From contig CAWIAN010000007.1 of NCBI GenBank assembly GCA_963834135.1, positions 434,001-498,000 on the forward strand: 64,000 bases of DNA. The letters run 5' to 3'. The position numbers and the translations under genes were made by a program. Shown here piece after piece: positions 43,148-51,101 of this stretch; within the stretch, counting starts at the first letter, position 1, and each line of letters starts with the position of its first letter. The stretch comes from Bog-257 sp963834135 (lineage in GTDB: Bacteria; Acidobacteriota; Terriglobia; Terriglobales; Acidobacteriaceae). A model generated the notes under the pieces. The model did not search any database. It was not told where the DNA came from and saw only the letters and a list, made by a program, of their open reading frames with translations.

Positions 43148-44068
43148 ATGCTGAGATCGGCCTTCATCGCGCTCTCTGAGAGCAAATCGCTGCGCAATTT
43201 TGCGGAGAACTCCTCGCTGGGCATGAAGTTTTCCAAGCGCTTCGTAGCTGGCACGCATCTGGACGATGTCATTCGTGAAACCGAGGTGGTCAACGGCTGG
43301 GGAGCCGGCGTCAGCATCGACAATCTGGGCGAGAACGTCACCAATGCCGACGAGGCCAAGCATAGTGCCGAGCTCTACCACCAGATGCTCGATGAGATCC
43401 AGCAGCGCAAGCTGAACGCCAATATCAGCCTCAAGCTCACGCACATGGGGCTCGACGTCGATCCGGATCTGGCGTTCCGTCAGGTGACCGAGTTGGTCGA
43501 CCACGCGACGAAGATCAACAACTTCGTGCGCGTCGACATGGAAGGCTCGCCCTACACCCAGCGCACCATCGACTTCGTGCGCGGGCTGCATCGCGAGCCC
43601 GGACACGCCGGCAAGGTTGGCACCGTCATCCAGTCGTACCTGTTCCGCAGCGAGAAGGACGTCAACGATCTGCTCTCCGAGCGAATTCGCATCCGCCTGT
43701 GCAAGGGCGCGTACAAGGAGTCGCCGGATATCGCGTTTCCCAAGAAGGACGACGTGGATGCCAACTATCTAAAGCTGGCGCGCACGCTGATGAAGAGCGG
43801 CGTCTACCACGGACTCGCCACACATGACGAGAAGATCATCACCGAGCTGAAGCAGTTCGCGAAGTCGGAGAATATTCCGACGAACGCCTATGAGTTCCAG
43901 ATGCTGCACGGGGTGCGCCGCGATCTTCAGCAGCAACTGGTGCGCGAAGGCTACGGGTTGCGGGTATACATTCCGTTCGGTTCGGAGTGGTATCCGTACT
44001 TCATGCGCCGCCTGGCGGAACGTCCCGCGAATGTGATCTTCATCGCGAAGAACATGTTCCGGCAGTAG
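43148..44068 (+). CDS. Proline dehydrogenase (monofunctional, FAD-dependent)
   Basis: A 306-residue PRODH barrel. Conserved elements are NISLKLTHMGLDVDPDLA, FVRVDMEGSPYT, RIRLCKGAYKE, GLATHD, YEFQMLHGVRRD and RVYIPFGSEWYPYFMRRLAERPAN, which line the FAD and proline sites. It oxidises proline to pyrroline-5-carboxylate. Its length fits single-domain bacterial PRODH rather than bifunctional PutA. GGAGG lies five bases before the ATG. The likely partner P5C dehydrogenase is not adjacent; the aldehyde dehydrogenase at 57-59 kb belongs to a different subgroup. Confidence 0.92.
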   Translation: MLRSAFIALSESKSLRNFAENSSLGMKFSKRFVAGTHLDDVIRETEVVNGWGAGVSIDNLGENVTNADEAKHSAELYHQMLDEIQQRKLNANISLKLTHMGLDVDPDLAFRQVTELVDHATKINNFVRVDMEGSPYTQRTIDFVRGLHREPGHAGKVGTVIQSYLFRSEKDVNDLLSERIRIRLCKGAYKESPDIAFPKKDDVDANYLKLARTLMKSGVYHGLATHDEKIITELKQFAKSENIPTNAYEFQMLHGVRRDLQQQLVREGYGLRVYIPFGSEWYPYFMRRLAERPANVIFIAKNMFRQ

Positions 44069-44130
44069 CCAGTAGTCAGTAGCCAGCTGTAGGTTGTCAG
44101 TTGCCGGTTGTCAGTTGCCAATTCTCAAGG

Positions 44131-44182
44131 GTGTCATCCTGAGCGGAGCGGGCGCGCTAGCGACCGCGGAGTCGAAGGACCG
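44131..44182 (+). repeat. Family C element
   Basis: GTGTCATCCTGAGCGGAG ... GGAGTCGAAGGACC, the same subtype as the copy inside hpnB. Confidence 0.65.
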
Positions 44183-44199
44183 CTATCGCCAGAAGAACC

Positions 44200-44240
44200 T
44201 GGGTGCCCCGTTCTGCGCCTTCCTTTGGCGTAGGGCGGGC
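44200..44240. repeat. Family A hairpin repeat
   Basis: TGGGTGCCCCGTTCTGCGCC, loop TTCCTTT, GGCGTAGGGCGGG. Confidence 0.6.
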
Positions 44241-44488
44241 TGGCATCGGCGAACGCGGAGTGGAGGAACCTGTTATTCTCCCGCGAAACGCAAACTTGCC
44301 GTCACAACTGAGCGGATCGCAGGACCGCTATCGCCACCCCCAGCCACCCGTTGACACCCGCCGCATCCCATCCTAAGATCGCCCCATCCCGGGCGACGTA
44401 ACGCCCACGCCACGGAGCCATCACGGCAAACGCTGCTTCTGCCACGGTACAGAACCGGGTCAAGTCCAGAGGACACCTGCAGCGCCTT

Positions 44489-45832
44489 GTGGGTGTCGGC
44501 TTTGGCCTTGCGGTGGGCATCGGCGGCACCATCGGCTCCAGCATTCTGCGCACCCCCGGAGATGTGGCCGCCCAACTGCGCAGCGCCTGGCTGGTCATGG
44601 CCATCTGGATGATCGGCGGCATCTACGCCTTCTTCGGCACCGTCTCGGTCACGGAGTTGGCTACCATGCTTCCGCAGGAGGGCGGCTGGTACGTTTACTC
44701 CCGCGAGGCCTTCGGCGAGTATGCCGGCTTTCTGGTGGGCTGCTGCGACTGGACCATGCAAGCAGCCGCCATTGCGTACACGGCCGTCGCCTTCGGTGAG
44801 TTTTCGGTCGGGCTGCGTCCTGAGTGGGCGCCGCATCTGAAGTTGCTCGCGATCGCTGTGGTGGTGGTCCTGACGGCCTTGAACTGGATCGGTGTCCGCT
44901 CCAGCAGTCGCACCCAGGAGCTCACCAGCGTGATCAAGACGCTGGCTCTATTTGCCTTCGTGGTTGCTTGCTTCGTGGCGCCGCAGACCAGAAGCACATC
45001 CGCTCCCGTCGCCCTGCCCGGCCTGGCCTCATCCGGCGGAATGTTGCTGGCCATGGTGATCGCCATGCAAGCCGTGATCGCCACCTACGACGGCTGGTAC
45101 TCGGCCATCTACTTCCTCGAAGAGGACCGGGACCCGGTGAGGAACCTCCCACGCTCCTCGATTGGCGGCGTCGCCACCTGTATCGCCATCTTCCTGCTCG
45201 TGAACCTGGCGCTGCTGTACCGGCTGCCCATGTCCCACCTTGCCGGTTCCCAAGTGCCGGCGGCCGATGCCGCTATGGCGATCTTCGGTCCCCACGGCAA
45301 ACAGATTATCCTGGTCATCGCCATCATTACGGTCGTGGGCACCCTGAACTGCTGCCTGCTCTGCGCATCGCGAATTCTCTTTGCCCTCGGTCGCGATCGC
45401 CTGCTGCCTGCCTCGCTGTCGTCGGTCAATTCCGGCGGCACGCCGTCGGCCTCGCTGTTCATGTGTGCCGTCGTTAGCATTGCGCTGGTGGCGACGGGTA
45501 CGTTCGAGACGTTGATTGCGATCGCGACTTTTCTGTTCGTGACCGTCTACATCTCCGGATTCTCGGCGCTCTTCCGCTTGCGGGTAACGCGACCGGCGAT
45601 CCCCAGGCCGTTCAAGACCTGGGGCTATCCCTGGACCACTGCGGGCGTGCTGCTGGCCTCCATCGGGTTCCTGATCGCGTCCGTCGTAGGCGACTTGAAG
45701 CACAGCTTATTCACGCTTGTGCTGATCGCGGTGAACTATCCGATCTACTACTTCTTCATCAGGAAGCACACTCTTCGTAACGCCGAAGCCGCGGCGCGCG
45801 CGGCACGGTCAAGCCCGCAAGGCGTGCCATGA
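44489..45832 (+). CDS. APC-family amino acid permease, N-terminus uncertain
   Basis: 447 residues from a GTG. About twelve membrane helices are visible. The first has GVGFGLAVGIGGTIGSSILRTPG, the APC signature loop that binds the amino acid backbone. Homologous sequence continues upstream in frame (RVKSRGHLQRL) for about 23 codons to an ATC at 44420 that follows GGAG, but no ATG, GTG or TTG is found there; one base change may have destroyed the start. The last codons and stop come from a copy of the 109-base repeat described below. Substrate is unknown; it lies downstream of proline dehydrogenase on the same strand. Confidence 0.87.
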   Translation: MGVGFGLAVGIGGTIGSSILRTPGDVAAQLRSAWLVMAIWMIGGIYAFFGTVSVTELATMLPQEGGWYVYSREAFGEYAGFLVGCCDWTMQAAAIAYTAVAFGEFSVGLRPEWAPHLKLLAIAVVVVLTALNWIGVRSSSRTQELTSVIKTLALFAFVVACFVAPQTRSTSAPVALPGLASSGGMLLAMVIAMQAVIATYDGWYSAIYFLEEDRDPVRNLPRSSIGGVATCIAIFLLVNLALLYRLPMSHLAGSQVPAADAAMAIFGPHGKQIILVIAIITVVGTLNCCLLCASRILFALGRDRLLPASLSSVNSGGTPSASLFMCAVVSIALVATGTFETLIAIATFLFVTVYISGFSALFRLRVTRPAIPRPFKTWGYPWTTAGVLLASIGFLIASVVGDLKHSLFTLVLIAVNYPIYYFFIRKHTLRNAEAAARAARSSPQGVP

Positions 45833-46145
45833 CAGCCCAGGATGGAGCGAGCCAAGCCCGCAGGGCGTGTCATGACAGCCCAGGATGGAGCGAAGCGGAA
45901 TCCTGGGTACGCGGAAAGAATGCTCGAGTCCCCCGGGGACGCCAGGCTTTTCACGCAGGCACGTCGGTCGCGCCGCTAAGATTTTCTTGATGACCGATCG
46001 CGTGCCGCCGTGGATCGGAAGGGAACACGTACCGGCCCAAGCCCGGAGGGCGTGTCATGACAGCCCAGGATGGAGCGAAGCGGAATCCTGGGTACGCGGA
46101 AGGAATGCTCGAGTCCCCCGGGGACGCCAGGCTTTTCACGCAGGC
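45810..46145 (+). repeat. 109-base direct repeat, two full copies and one partial
   Basis: Full copies at 45852-45960 and 46037-46145 differ at only a few bases. A 41-base partial copy at 45810-45850 overlaps the permease stop codon. Each starts CAAGCCCG and contains GGCGTGTCATGACAGCCC, AGGATGGAGCGAAGCGG and CCCCCGGGGACGCC. No gene is inside. The copies fill the 383-base gap before the next gene together with a 76-base spacer. Confidence 0.8.
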
Positions 46146-46215
46146 CGGCTCATTCCCACACTTGCGATATGGGGATATTACAACAGCACGGGTTTAGATA
46201 TGATTCTGGCTGATT

Positions 46216-46617
46216 ATGAGGTCAAACTTGAAACAGCTAAGGATGTCGTTACTTGTGCTCACCGCGCTTGTAGCGACCTACACCTCGCTGTGGGACGGCA
46301 GTGGTCTGCTTTGGTCGGGAATCGGGGGTATCGCTGACGTTGCATTGTTTCTGGTCCCCGCTCTAGCCCTGCCGATTGCGGTGTTAGCCAACTGGCACTC
46401 ATCGATTTCGGCAAGCCTTTTTATTCTGGGGTACGCTCTGAACATCGGCTTCCAGATGCGAGCGTTCGGTGCAACCTTGAAACAACTGGCCAGTAACTAT
46501 TCGGGCTTTTGGGAAGTCTCGCTTACCGCCTTTCTGTTGGTATCGTTGGCAGTAATGGACGCCGTCATCAATCGTCGAATTGGATCGGAACAAGCGCAAG
46601 GCTCAAGTGAACAGTGA
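46216..46617 (+). CDS. Small membrane protein of unknown function
   Basis: A 133-residue protein with about four hydrophobic segments (residues 10-25, 32-58, 63-80 and 96-115). No conserved motif was recognised. Codon use is less GC-biased than in neighbouring genes (many TTG, GGT and GTT codons), and it lies next to the 109-base repeats, so it may be recently acquired. The start at ATG 46216 has no strong RBS. Confidence 0.5.
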   Translation: MRSNLKQLRMSLLVLTALVATYTSLWDGSGLLWSGIGGIADVALFLVPALALPIAVLANWHSSISASLFILGYALNIGFQMRAFGATLKQLASNYSGFWEVSLTAFLLVSLAVMDAVINRRIGSEQAQGSSEQ

Positions 46618-46829
46618 CTTACCAGCGTACCGCTGGTAACTGTTGTGAACAGGCGATAGCGTAAGTTACGGCTGGTCGCTAGTCAATTAGTGAAAAAGCG
46701 GATCTATCGCCAGCAAAGAACTCACCTCAACGGCGATTCTCCAGAAGCGCCGAAATCTCAGCAATTTCCTTTGACCTCATGGCTTCTGGGCAATTCAGCG
46801 GTACAATGGGCCGCTTGCAAAGAGGGTCT

Positions 46830-47258
46830 ATGAATCAACAGTTGCTTACTTTGATTTGCGTGATGGCGTTTTGCACCTCCGGATTTGCGGCCGACAATAA
46901 GCAGAACGCGCCTTGTGTGTCATTTCCGTGCATCGTGGCATCCATCTCTCTCACCAACCAGACGATGCCGGTTTCACAAGTGCCAATTTATACTCCGGCA
47001 ACTGACGGGCTGTTTCGAATTGTGTACTACGAAGAGGTTTCCCAAGCGGGCCTTGGGACTTGGGTGTTCACTTGGAGTTGGACGGATGACTTGAAAACAG
47101 AATCGCAGGATATGATCCAGTTGTCGCAGGGTACTTACGCAAACTATGGCGTAACAGGGATTCGAGCCGTGGCTGGCCACCCCATAACTTACACTGTCAC
47201 CCGCAGGTTCGGCAGTAGTAGCTATAACCTATTTGCAACTGTAGAGCAGCTCCAGTAG
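46830..47258 (+). CDS. Small exported protein of unknown function
   Basis: 142 residues from the ATG at 46830, which has AGAGGG upstream. A signal peptide (MNQQLLTLICVMAFCTSGFAA) precedes a beta-rich domain (VSQVPIYTPATDGLFRIVYYEEVS ... TWSWTDD ... GHPITYTVTRRFGSSSYNLFATVEQL). Two Cys residues (PCVSFPC) near the mature start could form a disulfide. Like the previous gene, it is less GC-rich than its surroundings. Confidence 0.6.
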   Translation: MNQQLLTLICVMAFCTSGFAADNKQNAPCVSFPCIVASISLTNQTMPVSQVPIYTPATDGLFRIVYYEEVSQAGLGTWVFTWSWTDDLKTESQDMIQLSQGTYANYGVTGIRAVAGHPITYTVTRRFGSSSYNLFATVEQLQ

Positions 47259-47382
47259 CTCTTTCCTCAACAATTAGCCACAGCCTTGCGCCCCTTGGCG
47301 ATCGGCAAGTAGGTGAACCAGGGTTAGTTGGCGATAACAGCTCTTATAAAAAGCTTCACAAGTCGCCTGCCCTGCCTTAGCC

Positions 47383-47457
47383 TGACCTCTGACCTCTGAC
47401 CTCTGACCTCTGACCCCTGACCTCTGACCCCTGACCCCTGACCTCTGACCTCTGACA
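47383..47457 (+). repeat. Heptanucleotide tandem repeat
   Basis: Ten units of TGACCTC or TGACCCC in a row, just past the 3' end of metG. Similar short tandem runs (CAGTTGT type) mark other gene ends here. Confidence 0.85.
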
Positions 47458-47463
47458 ACAGCC

Positions 47464-49563
47464 TCACTTCAACCTCGCCCCCACCGGCACATCCTCCAGA
47501 AATCCCGCCAGCACCGGCTGTCCATCCTCAAGCGATGCCGCGACGATCATCCCGTTCGACTCCAACCCCCGCAGCTTGCGCGGCGCCAGATTCGCCACGA
47601 TCACGACTTTGCGCCCGATGAGCTTCTCCGGATCGTAGGCTTTGGCAATGCCGGCGACAATCTGCCGGACTTCGGTACCTATGTCCACTTCAATCCGCAG
47701 CAGCTTGTCGGCGCCCTTTACCTTCTCGGCAAATTTCACCTGGCCCACGCGCAATTCGACTTTGAGGAAGTCGTCGATGGTAATTTTCGGCGTTCCGTCC
47801 GTGGGAACCGCTGGCGAGGAGGATGGAGCACCCGCGGGCGAGCCCGGCAACGTCGCTCCCCCTTCGGCCTTTTGATCGGGCGAAAAAACGGTAGCGGGCG
47901 GCGTTCCGGTAACTTCGTCGACCTTCGTTTCGGTTGTCTTCGATTCGCTCTCCATGGAGCGCTGCTGTTCCATCTTCTGCATCCTTTCGATCATGCTCTT
48001 GTCGGCGCGCGGGAATACCGGCTCGACTTTGCCCAGCTTGGTACCAATTTGCAGCTGTCCCCACTTCAACTCGCGCAGTTGGACTTCGCTGATATTTCCC
48101 AGTCCCAGCTGACGCCATATTCGCTCCGTCGCCTCCGGAATGATGGGATGCGCCAGCGCGGTCACGATACGGAGAGACTCGGCTGCCGTGTACAGGACAG
48201 TCGCCAGTTGCGCGCGCGAATCCGCGTCTTTCTCTTCGGCGAGCGACCACGGGTGGGTCTCGGCAATGTAGCCATCGACTGCGGCAATAAAGAACCACAG
48301 CTCTTTCAGCGCTCCCGAGAAATCGAACCTGTCGAACTTGTCGTTGAACTGCTGGATGGTGTTTTCCGCCTGCTGCTTGAGAGCCGCCTCCTTTTCGACA
48401 AAGCCGGGATTCAGCGACGTCACTTTACTCGGGTACGGCATTTCTCCGTCAAAGTAGCGGACGATCATCGCCAGCGTACGGCTCGACAGATTGCCCAGGC
48501 CGTTCGCCAGATCGCCGTTGTAACGCTGCACCAGCGCATCGAAGCTGAACGAGCCATCCTGTCCGAAGACGATTTCGCGCAGCAGGAAATAACGCAGCGC
48601 GTCCTGGCCGAGCGTGTCGAGGATGGTATCGCTGCGCACAATGTTGCCGCGCGACTTCGACATCTTGCTCTCTTCAAATAGCAGCCAGCCGTGCGCCACG
48701 ATCGATTTCGGCAGCGGCAGATCGGCGGCCAGCAAAAACGCCGGCCAGTAGACGCAATGGAAGCGCACGATCTCCTTGCCGATCATGTGCACGTCGGCGG
48801 GCCAGTAGCGCGCAAGCTTCTCTTGATCTTTCGGATCGTCGGAGCCGAAGCCGATCGCCGTCATGTAATTCGTCAGCGCGTCGAGCCATACGTAGATGAC
48901 GTGCTTGGGATCGCCTGGCACCGGGATGCCCCACTTGAACGACGTGCGGCTCACCGAGAGATCGCGCAGGCCGCTGCGCACGAAGGCGATCACCTCGTTG
49001 CGGCGTGTCTCGGGGCGGATGAAGTCGGGATGCTCGTCGTAATACTTGAGAAGCCGGTCGCCCATCTCCGAAAGCTTGAAGAAGTAGTTTTCCTCGTGAA
49101 CCGTCTCCGTCGGACGGCCGCACTCGGGACACGGCGCGCCTGCACCGACCACGTCCACGTAAAGCTCGTCGAAGACGCAATACTGGCCGCTGTACGAGCC
49201 CTTGTAGATGTAGCCGCGCTCCTGCAGGCGCGTGAACATCGCCTGCACGCCGCGGATGTGCCGCGGGTCGGTGGTGCGGATGAAGTCGTCGTAGGTGATC
49301 TTCATCTTGTCCCATAGCCCGCGGAACTCGGCGGAAACCTTGTCGGCAAACTCCTTAGGCGAGCAGCCGGCCGCCGCCGCCGAGCGCTCGATTTTCTGCC
49401 CATGTTCGTCGGTGCCGGTGAGGAAGAAGGTGTCCAGGCCCATCATGCGCTGGCGCCGTGCAATGGCATCGCACACAACAGTCGTGTACGTGTGCCCGAT
49501 GTGCGGCCGCGCGTTGACGTAATAGATGGGCGTGGTGATGTAAAACTTGTCGGGTTTATCCAT
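47464..49563 (-). CDS. metG: Methionyl-tRNA synthetase with C-terminal tRNA-binding domain
   Basis: A 699-residue class I synthetase. The HIGH motif is RPHIGHTYTT, a zinc-knuckle half is PCPECGRPTE, KMSKS is ESKMSKSRGN, and the anticodon-binding helical domain is about residues 380-530. A Pro/Ala/Gly-rich linker (about 555-590) leads to a Trbp111-type OB-fold (KVELRVGQVKFAEKVKGADKLLRIEVDIG ... LRGLESNGMI). It charges tRNA-Met. Its ATG overlaps the last eight bases of larC (ATGGATAA), so larC and metG are translationally linked. Confidence 0.95.
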   Translation of the reverse strand: MDKPDKFYITTPIYYVNARPHIGHTYTTVVCDAIARRQRMMGLDTFFLTGTDEHGQKIERSAAAAGCSPKEFADKVSAEFRGLWDKMKITYDDFIRTTDPRHIRGVQAMFTRLQERGYIYKGSYSGQYCVFDELYVDVVGAGAPCPECGRPTETVHEENYFFKLSEMGDRLLKYYDEHPDFIRPETRRNEVIAFVRSGLRDLSVSRTSFKWGIPVPGDPKHVIYVWLDALTNYMTAIGFGSDDPKDQEKLARYWPADVHMIGKEIVRFHCVYWPAFLLAADLPLPKSIVAHGWLLFEESKMSKSRGNIVRSDTILDTLGQDALRYFLLREIVFGQDGSFSFDALVQRYNGDLANGLGNLSSRTLAMIVRYFDGEMPYPSKVTSLNPGFVEKEAALKQQAENTIQQFNDKFDRFDFSGALKELWFFIAAVDGYIAETHPWSLAEEKDADSRAQLATVLYTAAESLRIVTALAHPIIPEATERIWRQLGLGNISEVQLRELKWGQLQIGTKLGKVEPVFPRADKSMIERMQKMEQQRSMESESKTTETKVDEVTGTPPATVFSPDQKAEGGATLPGSPAGAPSSSPAVPTDGTPKITIDDFLKVELRVGQVKFAEKVKGADKLLRIEVDIGTEVRQIVAGIAKAYDPEKLIGRKVVIVANLAPRKLRGLESNGMIVAASLEDGQPVLAGFLEDVPVGARLK

Positions 49564-50908
49564 GCTGTCGGTCCAGGTACAAACGGATGGCTTCCTGCAT
49601 CACGTGCTTCAGCGGAACGTGGTGTTCGGCGGCGATGCGCCGGCAATCTTCGTATTCGGGCGCGTACTGCGAGGGCGCACCGTTCGCGCCGGCAACCTTT
49701 ATGCGCACCTCGCCCCACGGCGTTATCACCGCTTCATGATGACGTGGCAGCGCGTAACGTTTCTCGCGGCGCACACGGATGCCGAGCGTCGAGCTCTCGC
49801 GGAACAGCAACGCCCGCATGCGCTCTTCATGGCTGGTCGGCGCGAGGATCGTCAACACCGTTCCGGGACGATTCTTCTTCATCTGCACCGGCGTGGTGAA
49901 AACGTCGAGCGCTCCCTCGGTAAACGCCACATCCATGATGTAGCCGATGAGTTGCGGATTCAGGTCGTCAAGGTTGGCTTCGAGGATGGCAATCTCTTCT
50001 TCGTCGCCGGAGCTGGCGTCAGGAGCGGTCTCTGCCGTTTCGCCGACGCTGATGCGGAGCACATTCGCTTGGCCCGGGAAATTGCGAGCGCCCGCTCCAT
50101 AGCCAACACTGGAAGGAGTCATCATGGGTCGCGGTCCGAAGCTGGACGCCAGGATCTTCACGATCGCGGCGCCGGTGGGTGTGACCAGCTCCTTTTGAAT
50201 TTCTCCCGAGTAGATCGGCGCGCCTTGCAGCAATTCGAGCGTGGCGGGCGCGGGGACCGGCAGCACGCCGTGCGCGCAGGTGACCGATCCGCCTCCAACG
50301 TTTAAGGGCGAGCAGATGAACTGATCGACTCCGAGGGCTTCAGCGCCGACGGCGGCGCAGACAATGTCGACGATCGCGTCGGCCGAGCCGACCTCGTGAA
50401 AGTGAATGCCTTCGAGGTCGACATTGTGAATCTTGGCTTCAGCGGCGCCCAGCGCAAGAAAGATCTCGTTAGACAATTGCTTCGCGCGGTCGCTCAGCGG
50501 AGCAGTGGAGATGATGCTCAGGATGGCGGAGAGGCTGCGGCCATGGGAGTGTGAGTGCCTGCGTTCTGCTTGATGAGGCTGCCCGTGTTGATGCATGTGG
50601 GCGTGCCCGTGTGAATGAACCTGCTCGACGGCTTCAGCACTACACCCTATCCCCTGATCCCTATCCCCTACGCTCTGCTTTTCCCAAAATTCTTCCCGAG
50701 GCAAGTCCTTCTCGCCGTTCACGATCACATCGAGCTTGGTAGCCGAGATGCCGCCACGATCGACGCGCGAGATCTCCAGCGTGGCTCCGACATTGAGGTC
50801 GGCGACCGTCTTCTCGAAGAGCGCGAACGGAACCCCGGCGTCGAGCAGGGCGCCGAGAAACATGTCGCCGCTGATGCCAGAGAAGCAATCGAGATAGGCT
50901 ATGCGCAT
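49556..50908 (-). CDS. larC: Nickel pincer cofactor biosynthesis protein LarC
   Basis: About 450 residues from the ATG at 50908, giving MRIAYLDCFSGISGDMFLGALLDAG, the canonical LarC start. Later signatures are VDLEGIHFHEVGSADAIVDIVCAA, TPTGAAIVK and LEANLDDLNPQLIGYIMD. A His-rich insert (HSHGHAHMHQHGQPHQAERR near residues 97-125) is typical of LarC and may store nickel. LarC inserts nickel into the pincer nucleotide used by lactate racemase and relatives. larA, larB and larE are not in the window. It overlaps metG by eight bases. Confidence 0.92.
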   Translation of the reverse strand: MRIAYLDCFSGISGDMFLGALLDAGVPFALFEKTVADLNVGATLEISRVDRGGISATKLDVIVNGEKDLPREEFWEKQSVGDRDQGIGCSAEAVEQVHSHGHAHMHQHGQPHQAERRHSHSHGRSLSAILSIISTAPLSDRAKQLSNEIFLALGAAEAKIHNVDLEGIHFHEVGSADAIVDIVCAAVGAEALGVDQFICSPLNVGGGSVTCAHGVLPVPAPATLELLQGAPIYSGEIQKELVTPTGAAIVKILASSFGPRPMMTPSSVGYGAGARNFPGQANVLRISVGETAETAPDASSGDEEEIAILEANLDDLNPQLIGYIMDVAFTEGALDVFTTPVQMKKNRPGTVLTILAPTSHEERMRALLFRESSTLGIRVRREKRYALPRHHEAVITPWGEVRIKVAGANGAPSQYAPEYEDCRRIAAEHHVPLKHVMQEAIRLYLDRQHG

Positions 50909-51101
50909 GGGAGCTGTCCGGATCGCGCGCAAAGCACGCGCGAGAAGGAGAAATTTCATCATAGGTAAGCTGCGTGGGAGCGTCAAACGATTGGCCGTCA
51001 GCTCGCGGCCATTCGTTCTTAACAAAAACGCATGCACCAGCTTTGTTATTCTGGATTCTCTACCCGAATGGTTTTGTTAAAGGCTAAGAGCTAAGAGCCC
51101 A

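Larger units (their letters stand above)
44069..44488. other. Intergenic region rich in repeats
   Basis: 420 bases. It opens with short direct repeats (CAGTAGTCAGTAGCCAG, then GTTGTCAGTTGCC units), then a family C element (44131-44182), a family A hairpin (44200-44240) and a second degenerate GAGCGGATCGCAGGACC block. The N-terminal codons of the permease probably begin near 44420. Confidence 0.5.

Noticed and set aside
45810..46145. CRISPR array
   Set aside because: Repeat units of 109 bases with a single 76-base spacer do not fit CRISPR geometry, and no cas genes are present.
45885..46337. 150-codon plus-strand frame across the 109-base repeats
   Set aside because: It is made mostly of the direct repeats and runs into the next gene in another frame, so it is not a plausible protein.
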